Positions 26,076 to 32,641 of a DNA stretch of 64,000 bases are shown in pieces (position 1 is the first letter of the stretch; every line of letters begins with the position of its first letter). The notes beneath the pieces are model-generated. The model was not told the origin of the DNA. It saw nothing but the letters and a program-made list of their open reading frames with translations, and did not search any database. Source of the stretch: an uncultured Bacillota bacterium (lineage in GTDB: Bacteria > Bacillota > Dehalobacteriia > UBA7702); NCBI GenBank assembly GCA_934702375.1, contig CAKUYE010000003.1, positions 1 through 64,000 on the forward strand. The letters run 5' to 3'. Made by a program: the position numbers and the translations under genes.

Positions 26076-26104
26076 ATCATAGCACATTCTTAGGATTGTG
26101 ACAA
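26076..26104 (-). promoter_or_regulatory. crcB promoter
   Basis: Minus strand TTGTCA (26104-26099), 17-bp spacer, TATGAT (26081-26076), placing the RNA start just before the aptamer. Confidence 0.8.
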
Positions 26105-26237
26105 GAGGTGGTTTTGTGGTTGAAATGTACACATTTTTTACACAAATTTCACCCGGTTTGGTTGTTGATAAATAACGGCGCTTGGATAATAATTTAACTA
26201 TATTCTGATTGTGGAATCGAAAAGAGAAGGACATTAA

Positions 26238-26774
26238 ATGAGTAAAAAACATACAGCAGCATCCGTTTTGGAAAAGGTGTATTATTATGCCGGCGATGTG
26301 ATCGCCTCCGATCGTTTGAAGCAGGAAGCAAAATACCGTCACCATGGCAGCGTGAGCTGCTATGAACACTCCGTAGCCGTTACGTTGTTGAGTGTTCGCA
26401 TGGCAGACCGCCTTGGTTTGAATGTGGATATGGAAAGTATGGTAAAGGGTGCTTTGCTTCACGACTATTTTCTTTACGATTGGCGGGAGACCGGTTGCGG
26501 TCGCCGGGGTCATGGTTTTCATCATGCTCGTTGTGCTTTGGCAAATGCTCAGCGTGATTTTGAGCTTACTCCCATTAGCTGCGATGTGATCGAAAAGCAT
26601 ATGTTTCCCTTGAATATTCGTTTGCCGAAATATAAGGAAAGCGTAGTGGTGAGTATTGCGGATAAGCTTTGCGCCACAAAGGAAGTTTACCACTTTGTGA
26701 TCGGCAAGCTGAGAAGTGATAAGGACGGATCCGTTGGTTATGGTCGAAAACGGCTGGAGCCAAATATGGATTGA
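26238..26774 (+). CDS. HD-domain hydrolase
   Basis: Metal-dependent phosphohydrolase fold in 178 aa: the first His in SCYEHSVAVTLL, the HD pair in GALLHDYFLYDW, then HGFHHARCALANA and the late Asp in VSIADKLCATKEV. Such small stand-alone HD proteins act on nucleotides or phosphoesters; the substrate cannot be told. GAGAAGGAC precedes the ATG at a reasonable distance. Transcribed away from the divergent crcB leader. Confidence 0.85.
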   Translation: MSKKHTAASVLEKVYYYAGDVIASDRLKQEAKYRHHGSVSCYEHSVAVTLLSVRMADRLGLNVDMESMVKGALLHDYFLYDWRETGCGRRGHGFHHARCALANAQRDFELTPISCDVIEKHMFPLNIRLPKYKESVVVSIADKLCATKEVYHFVIGKLRSDKDGSVGYGRKRLEPNMD

Positions 26775-26804
26775 CCGAAAATCTGTAAATGATGGGGTGT
26801 GTTC

Positions 26805-26844
26805 CAAAATGCCGGGCATTTTGAAATGCGCTCTGTTTTTTTAT
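26805..26844 (+). terminator. Weak hairpin after HD gene
   Basis: CAAAATG (26805-26811) with CATTTTG (26817-26823); the T-run starts only 12 nt later, so termination may be partial. Confidence 0.35.
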
Positions 26845-26871
26845 TCTATTTGTTGTTGGGAGGAATGAACA

Positions 26872-27576
26872 ATGAAACCTGTGATTGGTCTCTCCCCTTT
26901 GTGGGATGGGGAAAAGGACAGCTATTGGATGCTGCCCGGATATATGAAGCTGCTGGAGGATTGCGGTGCTTTGCCATTGATGCTGCCCCTTACGACGGAC
27001 AAAGCTTTGCTGCGCCAGTGTGTGGAGCTTTGCGATGGATTGTTGCTGACCGGTGGTCACGATGTTTCTCCGAAGCTTTACGGTGCGGAGGTTTCTTCAT
27101 TTTGCGGGGAGGTTTGCGAAGCTCGGGATGAAATGGATTGCTTTTTGTTGATCGCCGGGATCGGTGCAGATATGCCGGTATTGGGGATCTGCCGCGGGTT
27201 GCAGCTGATGAATGCAGCTCTTGGCGGCACCCTTTGGCAGGATTTACCTACGGAACGGGAAAGCACCGTAGAGCATCATATGACACCGCCCTACGATCGC
27301 AGTGTTCATCAGGTGGATATTCTGCCGAATACTCCGTTGAGGGATCTTTTCGGGGTGGAGCGGATTGGTGTAAACAGCTACCATCATCAGGCTGTGAAGG
27401 AGCCTGCGGCGGCTTTAAAGCCTATGGCTGTTTCCGAGGATGGTTTGATTGAGGGGATGTATTTACCGGAAAAGAGGTTTATCTGGGGGGTTCAGTGGCA
27501 CCCGGAATTTGCCTATGAAGCCGATGAAAACTGTAAAAAGATTGCGGAGGCCTTTGTGGAAGCCTGCGAAAAATAA
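26872..27576 (+). CDS. Class I glutamine amidotransferase-like hydrolase (gamma-Glu-GABA hydrolase family)
   Basis: Peptidase C26-type protein of 234 aa. Nucleophile Cys is in VLGICRGLQLMNAALGG; His and Glu are in GVQWHPEF; the oxyanion loop is LLLTGGHDVSPKLYG. The family includes PuuD, which frees GABA from gamma-glutamyl-GABA, but no polyamine catabolic genes are near, so the substrate is open. GGGAGGAATGAACA precedes the ATG. Confidence 0.85.
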   Translation: MKPVIGLSPLWDGEKDSYWMLPGYMKLLEDCGALPLMLPLTTDKALLRQCVELCDGLLLTGGHDVSPKLYGAEVSSFCGEVCEARDEMDCFLLIAGIGADMPVLGICRGLQLMNAALGGTLWQDLPTERESTVEHHMTPPYDRSVHQVDILPNTPLRDLFGVERIGVNSYHHQAVKEPAAALKPMAVSEDGLIEGMYLPEKRFIWGVQWHPEFAYEADENCKKIAEAFVEACEK

Positions 27577-27591
27577 GTGTATTTTATAGCA

Positions 27592-27631
27592 AAAGCACCT
27601 GCCGATGGGGGCAGGTGCTTTCGTTTTTTTT
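27592..27631. terminator. Bidirectional terminator, amidotransferase / SLH protein
   Basis: 12-bp perfect stem AAAGCACCTGCC (27592-27603) with GGCAGGTGCTTT (27610-27621), followed by a T-run (27624-27631). Confidence 0.9.
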
Positions 27632-30600
27632 ATAGGGACAGGAATACGGAGATCATTTTTGCTGCTTGTGCTCTGGTGGCGTTGCCTTGAGGGGCGAAGG
27701 TGCCGTCGGGGAAGCCGCTGATGATGTTGGCTTGCTGCATGGCGGATACGGCTTCTTTGGCCCAGGCTGCGATCTCTGCTTCGTCGGTGAAGGTGATGGG
27801 TGCGTTTGTCTGGGGAAGGGTGATGCCTTTATAGTCGGCATATCGCTTGATCATGACTGCCATTTCCTGGCGAGTGATGTTGGCGTCGGGGGCGAATTGG
27901 GTGTCGCTCTTGCCGTAAACGATTTTGTTGGTGTAAGCCCAGTTGATGTTGGCTTTGGACCAATGGGCGTTGGCATCGGCAAAAACGCTGTCGCCGCTGT
28001 AGGCGGAAAGATCATCGCCGGAGGCATAAGCCAAAATCTTTACAAACTGACCGCGGGTAATCTTCCCTTCGGGATCAAAGGTGGTAGGCGTAATGCCGTT
28101 GATAATCCCTTTCCCTGCCAGGTCGTAAACGTAAGATACATACCAGGCATCGGCAGCTACATCGGAGAAGTTGACTTCCGGAGTCTTGGAAACAACCGTA
28201 ATTTCGCAGGCAGCGGTTTTGCCTCCATCGGCTGTGGATACAGTGATGGTTGCTGTACCGGCTTTTACGGCGGTTACTTTGCCGTTGTCTACCGTGGCCA
28301 CGGAAGCATCAGACGTTTTCCACGTAACGGCTTTGTTGGTAGCGTTGGCAGGCGCTACGGTTGCGGTTAAAGTGGTGTTACTTCCTTCTTCTAAGGACAC
28401 TGTTGTTTGATCTAAGGTTACGCCGGTGACGTTGATGGCAGCCGGATCTTTTTTTATTACGATTACTACACAATCCGCGGATTTATTACCGTCTGCTGTT
28501 GTAACTGTAATGACGGCTGTTCCGGCATTTACTGCAAAAACAGTGCCGTTATTAACAGTGGCAACCGAGGTATTTGAAGATTTCCACGTAACGGCTTTGT
28601 TGGTAGCGTTGGCAGGTGCAACAGTTGCGGTTAGCGTTGTGCTTCCGCCTTCCTCCAATGCAACAGAGAAAGAATCTAATGCAACAGAAGTGACATTGAC
28701 AATACCCGGTGTCTTTTCGGTAACAGTTACTTTGCAAGTAGCGGTCTTATTGCCGTCGGCAGTGGTTACGGTGATGGTGGCGGTACCGGCATTTACCGCG
28801 GTAACTTTGCCGCTATCTACTGTGGCAACGGATGCATCGGAAGATTTCCACGTTACTGTTTTGTTTGTTGCGTTTGCAGGGGCTACGGTAGCCGTTAGTG
28901 TTGTGCTGCTACCCTTATCCAGGGTTATGGCCGACTTATCTAATGTTACTCCGGTTACATCAATATTTATGGGAGCATTCTTTTCTACGATAAAGCCCAT
29001 GTTTGCAATGTTATAAGTTGATCCTTCAACCGGAAGGTCATTCCATTGACCGTTCGATTTAAATATCATTGCGAAGTGCTCCGTACCCATACTGGGTTCT
29101 TTTTCTGCCCAATTTGTATAGGTAAAGGATTCTCCGGATACCCAATGATATTTCTTTTGTGAATCAGCGAAATTACTTGCGCCGATCCAATAACAGGTTT
29201 TACTGCCGTTATTTTTAATTAAGTTATGAATTGCGGTATTTTCGTTTGCATCGGTAATGGATGTCAACTCGCCTCCCAGCCTTTTTGCGGCAAGGTTTGC
29301 GGTTCTCCAAGATGCAGGATTATCATATAGCTCGTAGATTTTTCCATTATATGTTACAGTGGAAACAGGTTTGTATGAACTCACATCTAGCTTATCAACA
29401 ACCTTGATTGGTGCTTTATTACTAAAGGCGCTGATTCCGTTAGTACAACGTGCAAATACATAGATAGAGTAATCGCCGGTTTTATCCATTTGGAAAGCGT
29501 AGTTGTTATCTTTTGTAATTGCGCTCTTGCATATATCACTCCAGCCGTAAGGGGCTTTGGTTACGTATACATAATAAGAGGTTGCGGTGGGAAGTTTTTC
29601 CCAGCGGGCAGTTACCAATCCGCCTTTTTCGGTGACGTCCGTATCTAGTTTAATGGTTGTTGCGCTTAGATTTGGCGGTACATTTGTCGTGCAGAAAAAC
29701 TTGTGTGAAGTTAATACGGTTGTGTCTGTAGCATTTTTTACCTTAATGTAATAGAGGTACGCGGCTCCTGATTTTGTTTTTGTAAAGTCAAGCCGTTTTG
29801 TCCAATCGGCCAAATCTACGGTTCTGGTGCTACTGGAGGGTAGCAAAGAATATCCGGTTACAAGTCTGCCGCAGTCATCGTATAAATCGACAAGTACATA
29901 TTCAATATCGCTTTTTGAGGTAATAGTTCCGCCGCAGGTAAAAGCTAACCCGGGGGTTCTATAAGCGGTAGGAAGCTGTAAGCCGCTCACCGTTACGGTG
30001 GGTTCGGTAAAAGTTGTTTTGGGAGATATCGTAAAGGACGTAGTTACGGCGCTTCCTGTATATGCTTCGTTGACCGGTATCAATTCCGCGGTATAATTTC
30101 CGGCCTCTAAATTGTAGCCATAGAATATTTTGGATTGGGCAGCGGTATTGGATTGAAAATAGACGTTGACCCCATCTCGATACAGATACAAGCGAAATGT
30201 CTCAACGTTATTACCTGTATAGGTAAATGTAACAGCGTCGCCTAGAGTATAATTTGTTGCCCCGGTTTTTAATGTTACTCCATTCGGTTTGCAGCAAGAA
30301 TAATTGGCTAAATAACGAGTTTTTCCTGTATACCGTGTAGCACCGCAGGAACATTTTTGATATTCTCTATGAGGATGTGCTGCTTCATATTCGGTAGTGG
30401 CGTAGTTGTGTTGGTGGACTACTGTGGGGCATTTTCTTACCCATTCGAAATTTGTAATTTGGGATTTTGTAATGTATCTATCCCATTTGATGGAACAATC
30501 ATAGCCATAATTGCCTTCGGCCAAAGATATTCCGCCATAGTTATTTACGGCAATAACAAACACTGAATGGCCATTGTAGCGAATAATATCACCGACAGAA

Positions 30601-31127
30601 AGATTGTCTAAGGAATATTGTACTGTCCATGTGGACGGGCGTATACCGCCAGTATAATCATAACCTAGTTTGTATGCAAAACCAAAACATTGTATTCCGC
30701 CATCAAAGTAATTACAATCATATTGCCCCACGCTTGCAGTGCCATTATGAGTTGCGCATGGATATTGGGTAACGGTATCTGCATAGGCTTCATTGCGATT
30801 GATTATTAAGTTGTCACCGTTATTGCTAACTGCCGTGACTTTATGGTTCCAATGGTATCCGTTTGGAAATTTTGCTCTTAACTGTGCAATAGTTAGTGCT
30901 GATGCGGAAGGTTTTACACTGTTTAAGCCAATCCCCTGAGAGTAAAGTGAAGGCTCTGTTGCATTTTGTTTTAAAAGGATATCTGACACTGATTTGTTCT
31001 GTAATGATTGTGTTGCTATTGTTGATAATTCTGCATAAGGATCATTAGGCAAAGAACTTGCAGATACAGGCAATGAAATGTATAGGACTAGAAGCATTAC
31101 TAATATCATCTGCCAAAGCTTTTTCAT
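27630..31127 (-). CDS. SLH surface protein with papain-like, C-type lectin and Ig-like domains
   Basis: Secreted protein of 1165 aa. It starts with a signal peptide (cleaved near VSASS, residue 24). An N-terminal cysteine-peptidase/amidase-like domain (about 80-230) has a candidate Cys in GGIQCFGFAYKLGY and His in RYNGHSVFVIAV. Beta-rich repeats follow (about 280-590), then a C-type lectin-like domain (about 600-710: WRTANLAAKRLGGELTSI, CYWIGASN, GQWNDLP). Three Big2 Ig-like repeats (28970-28168) precede three C-terminal SLH motifs, each with the ITRGQ/NITRQE/NATRAQ turn. SLH binds pyruvylated wall polymer, matching the csaB locus. GGAGG precedes the ATG. Substrate of the enzymatic domain is unknown. 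Confidence 0.88.
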   Translation of the reverse strand: MKKLWQMILVMLLVLYISLPVSASSLPNDPYAELSTIATQSLQNKSVSDILLKQNATEPSLYSQGIGLNSVKPSASALTIAQLRAKFPNGYHWNHKVTAVSNNGDNLIINRNEAYADTVTQYPCATHNGTASVGQYDCNYFDGGIQCFGFAYKLGYDYTGGIRPSTWTVQYSLDNLSVGDIIRYNGHSVFVIAVNNYGGISLAEGNYGYDCSIKWDRYITKSQITNFEWVRKCPTVVHQHNYATTEYEAAHPHREYQKCSCGATRYTGKTRYLANYSCCKPNGVTLKTGATNYTLGDAVTFTYTGNNVETFRLYLYRDGVNVYFQSNTAAQSKIFYGYNLEAGNYTAELIPVNEAYTGSAVTTSFTISPKTTFTEPTVTVSGLQLPTAYRTPGLAFTCGGTITSKSDIEYVLVDLYDDCGRLVTGYSLLPSSSTRTVDLADWTKRLDFTKTKSGAAYLYYIKVKNATDTTVLTSHKFFCTTNVPPNLSATTIKLDTDVTEKGGLVTARWEKLPTATSYYVYVTKAPYGWSDICKSAITKDNNYAFQMDKTGDYSIYVFARCTNGISAFSNKAPIKVVDKLDVSSYKPVSTVTYNGKIYELYDNPASWRTANLAAKRLGGELTSITDANENTAIHNLIKNNGSKTCYWIGASNFADSQKKYHWVSGESFTYTNWAEKEPSMGTEHFAMIFKSNGQWNDLPVEGSTYNIANMGFIVEKNAPINIDVTGVTLDKSAITLDKGSSTTLTATVAPANATNKTVTWKSSDASVATVDSGKVTAVNAGTATITVTTADGNKTATCKVTVTEKTPGIVNVTSVALDSFSVALEEGGSTTLTATVAPANATNKAVTWKSSNTSVATVNNGTVFAVNAGTAVITVTTADGNKSADCVVIVIKKDPAAINVTGVTLDQTTVSLEEGSNTTLTATVAPANATNKAVTWKTSDASVATVDNGKVTAVKAGTATITVSTADGGKTAACEITVVSKTPEVNFSDVAADAWYVSYVYDLAGKGIINGITPTTFDPEGKITRGQFVKILAYASGDDLSAYSGDSVFADANAHWSKANINWAYTNKIVYGKSDTQFAPDANITRQEMAVMIKRYADYKGITLPQTNAPITFTDEAEIAAWAKEAVSAMQQANIISGFPDGTFAPQGNATRAQAAKMISVFLSL
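28168..28970 (-). repeat. Three tandem Big2 coding repeats
   Basis: Units of about 264-268 bp (28970-28703, 28702-28437, 28436-28168). A 36-bp block is identical at 28317-28352 and 28581-28616, exactly 264 bp (88 codons) apart, pointing to recent duplication or gene conversion. Confidence 0.85.
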
Positions 31128-31236
31128 TTTTTCCTCCGTTTTATGTTTTAAATAGACTTAGATTTGTTAACCTCGATGTGCTTTGGAGCCTTCCTGGCAG
31201 AAAGATTTGCCTCCTTTTTTGATTACCGGGGAAAAT

Positions 31237-31266
31237 AAAAAGTGCTGTGTACGTTGTACACAGCAC
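31237..31266 (-). terminator. Leftward terminator of repeat-RNA unit 1
   Basis: 11-bp stem GTGCTGTGTAC (31242-31252) with GTACACAGCAC (31256-31266); five A on the plus strand (31237-31241) give the U-run leftward. The SLH gene's own promoter must lie in 31128-31236, where I see no clear -35/-10 pair. Confidence 0.75.
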
Positions 31267-31315
31267 CGGAATTGCTCCATATGCAAACAAAGCCTTGTCA
31301 ACTACGGAAAATCCC

Positions 31316-31344
31316 TTGAAAAATGGAAGAATTTACCGTATAAT
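31316..31344 (+). promoter_or_regulatory. Rightward promoter of structured RNA 1
   Basis: TTGAAA (31316-31321), exactly 17 bp, TATAAT (31339-31344). The predicted start is the first base of helix P1 at 31351. The same arrangement recurs in unit 2. Confidence 0.8.
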
Positions 31345-31350
31345 GAATAG

Positions 31351-31473
31351 GCGGTATGAGCAAGGGGAATATTATGATTATTCATTGACTTGCTTTGGTT
31401 TAGGTGCTGCTTTCACCTTAGCTGACCTCTCGGTGCTGGTAACACCGGGAGGATGCCGCAATATTTTATTTTC
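31351..31473 (+). ncRNA. Structured small RNA, copy 1 (four-way junction)
   Basis: P1 GCGGTAT (31351-31357) closes with ATGCCGC (31453-31459). Arm 2 is AGCAAG/CTTGCT (31359-31364, 31389-31394) with a long loop. Arm 3 is AGGTG-CTGCTTT-CACCT (31402-31418). Arm 4 is CCTC-T-CGGTG-CTGGTAA-CACCG-G-GAGG (31426-31452). A U-rich tail follows (31463-31473), as at an intrinsic terminator. Every helix is kept in copy 2 with compensatory base changes. No reading frame is conserved between copies. I do not recognise it as a named RNA family. Confidence 0.7.
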
Positions 31474-31504
31474 CTCGGGTGGGAGGGAATCCCACTCAAT
31501 TCGT

Positions 31505-31533
31505 ATTATACGAAAATTCCATTGGATTTGCAA
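31505..31533 (-). promoter_or_regulatory. Leftward promoter facing structured RNA 1
   Basis: Minus strand TTGCAA (31533-31528), 17-bp spacer, TATAAT (31510-31505). A transcript would be antisense to RNA 1 and end at the hairpin 31242-31266. Confidence 0.7.
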
Positions 31534-31661
31534 GTGTTCTGGCATAATTTTTTCACAAAAAATCCAATATTGTAAGATAAAGGCAGGAGAATGCTGTATT
31601 TGAAAGAAAAATGAAATCCGTGGGGCAGCGTTTCCTTTCCTTATCCTTCCCTGCGGAAAAC

Positions 31662-31693
31662 AAAAAGTGCTGTACTCTTTTGGGGTACAGCAC
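31662..31693 (-). terminator. Leftward terminator of repeat-RNA unit 2
   Basis: GTGCTGTAC (31667-31675) with GTACAGCAC (31685-31693); plus-strand A-run 31662-31666. Confidence 0.75.
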
Positions 31694-31751
31694 TGATATT
31701 TCTATCTAACACAAATCAGACCACCTACCTGATTATCGACGTTAAAAACAC

Positions 31752-31780
31752 TTGAAAAGCAAGGGTTTTTAACGTATAAT
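31752..31780 (+). promoter_or_regulatory. Rightward promoter of structured RNA 2
   Basis: TTGAAA (31752-31757), 17 bp, TATAAT (31775-31780). It lies in a 37-bp hairpin-forming inverted repeat (31739-31775, arms ACGTTAAAAAC and GTTTTTAACGT). Confidence 0.8.
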
Positions 31781-31786
31781 AGGTAT

Positions 31787-31884
31787 GCGGTGTGCGCCTT
31801 TCGGCGCTGACTTAGGTGCTGTTATCACCTGACGAACCCTGCGGTGCTGGTAACACCAAAGGGACGCCGCGTTATTTTATTTTC
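31787..31884 (+). ncRNA. Structured small RNA, copy 2 (four-way junction)
   Basis: P1 GCGGTGT (31787-31793) with ACGCCGC (31864-31870). Arm 2 is GCGCC-TTTC-GGCGC (31794-31807). Arm 3 is AGGTG-CTGTTAT-CACCT (31814-31830). Arm 4 is CCCT-G-CGGTG-CTGGTAA-CACC-AA-AGGG (31837-31863). The U-rich tail is 31872-31884. Against copy 1, pairs change together in P1 (A-U to G-C), arm 2 (all different) and the base of arm 4 (CCTC/GAGG to CCCT/AGGG), while arm 3/4 stems and the CTG-starting 7-nt loops are fixed. Confidence 0.72.
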
Positions 31885-31893
31885 CGTATTATA

Positions 31894-31922
31894 ATCATAC
31901 CCGAAATCCCGGGAATTTTCAA
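31894..31922 (-). promoter_or_regulatory. Leftward promoter facing structured RNA 2
   Basis: Minus strand TTGAAA (31922-31917), 17-bp spacer, TATGAT (31899-31894), the counterpart of the site at 31505-31533. Confidence 0.7.
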
Positions 31923-32043
31923 GTGATTCCCATAAAAAATATTAAAAATCGCTTTATTTTGATATTCCTCTCTTTTCCGCAACAGAGGGTTGCTTTGTTT
32001 TCTCTTGATGTTATGCTATACTTAGGAATAGAGAGGTGATGAA

Positions 32044-32490
32044 ATGGAAACGAAAGATGTTATTTTGGCGCTCCGGGCAAAGCAGGGGCTTTCCCAGGAG
32101 GAGCTGGCAGAAAAGGTGTTTGTTACAAGGCAGGCGGTATCCCGATGGGAAACGGGAGAAACGATTCCCAATACCGAGACGTTAAAGCTGCTGTCGAGGC
32201 TCTTTGAGGTATCCATCAATACTCTTTTAGGTTCTCCGCAAAAATTGATTTGTCAATGCTGCGGTATGCCCTTGGAGGATGTCGTGATAAGCCGAGAGCC
32301 CGATGGATCTTTTAATGAGGAATACTGCAAGTGGTGTTATGCCGATGGGGCCTTTACCTATACAGATATGGAAACGCTGATTGACTTTTGCGTTGCTCAT
32401 ATGGCAAATGAGAATTGGTCCGGAGAGCAGGTGCGTGGTCATATGGAGGCATTGCTGCCCCGGCTGAACCATTGGAAATCAGAAAAATAG
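32044..32490 (+). CDS. XRE-family regulator with zinc-ribbon C-terminus
   Basis: Residues 5-60 are a helix-turn-helix (ALRAKQGLSQEELAEKVFVTRQAVSRWETGETIP). The C-terminal part has CQCCGMPLED and CKWCYADGAFTY, the putative zinc-ribbon seen after many such regulators, and ends with a helical segment. 148 aa. An extended -10, TGCTATACT (32014-32022), and GAGAGGTG precede the start. The ABC exporter promoter lies 110 bp past its end, so it is a candidate regulator of that pair. Confidence 0.85.
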   Translation: METKDVILALRAKQGLSQEELAEKVFVTRQAVSRWETGETIPNTETLKLLSRLFEVSINTLLGSPQKLICQCCGMPLEDVVISREPDGSFNEEYCKWCYADGAFTYTDMETLIDFCVAHMANENWSGEQVRGHMEALLPRLNHWKSEK

Positions 32491-32514
32491 AAGAGATGCT
32501 ACCTATATAATTAT

Positions 32515-32550
32515 AATATCCGGCTTATTTGGCCGGATATTATTTTATTA
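32515..32550 (+). terminator. Terminator after XRE/zinc-ribbon gene
   Basis: AATATCCGGC (32515-32524) with GCCGGATATT (32532-32541) and a T-rich tail. Confidence 0.8.
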
Positions 32551-32579
32551 CAGAGCGTGATAATGGATATGGGTTTTCA

Positions 32580-32608
32580 TTGATTTTCCCCTGCTTATGG
32601 CGTATACT
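32580..32608 (+). promoter_or_regulatory. Promoter of ABC exporter pair
   Basis: TTGATT (32580-32585), 17-bp spacer, TATACT (32603-32608). Confidence 0.65.
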
Positions 32609-32641
32609 AATCAGTATCGAAAAAGGAAGCAGGGTTGTTGG

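Noticed and set aside
27630..31127. Diversity-generating retroelement acting on the C-type lectin domain
   Set aside because: No reverse transcriptase, template repeat or IMH-like sequence in the window.
31140..31240. Possible c-di-GMP-I (GEMM) riboswitch before the SLH gene on the minus strand (AGGCAAATC ... CCAAAGC)
   Set aside because: Only fragments of the consensus match; the GNRA tetraloop/receptor and the second helix are missing.
31351..31473. tRNA or tRNA-like gene (7-bp P1, arms of 5 bp with 7-nt loops)
   Set aside because: No T-loop consensus (TTCRANY), no usable anticodon arm or CCA, and arm 4 is far too long; only the cloverleaf outline is similar.
31247..31603. 118-codon open frame across RNA copy 1
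   Set aside because: It runs through the hairpins, has no ribosome site and is not conserved in copy 2.
31128..32043. Type I holin-like toxin gene on the minus strand of the tandem RNA units
   Set aside because: No small hydrophobic peptide frame is present in either unit; only the promoter and terminator layout is reminiscent.
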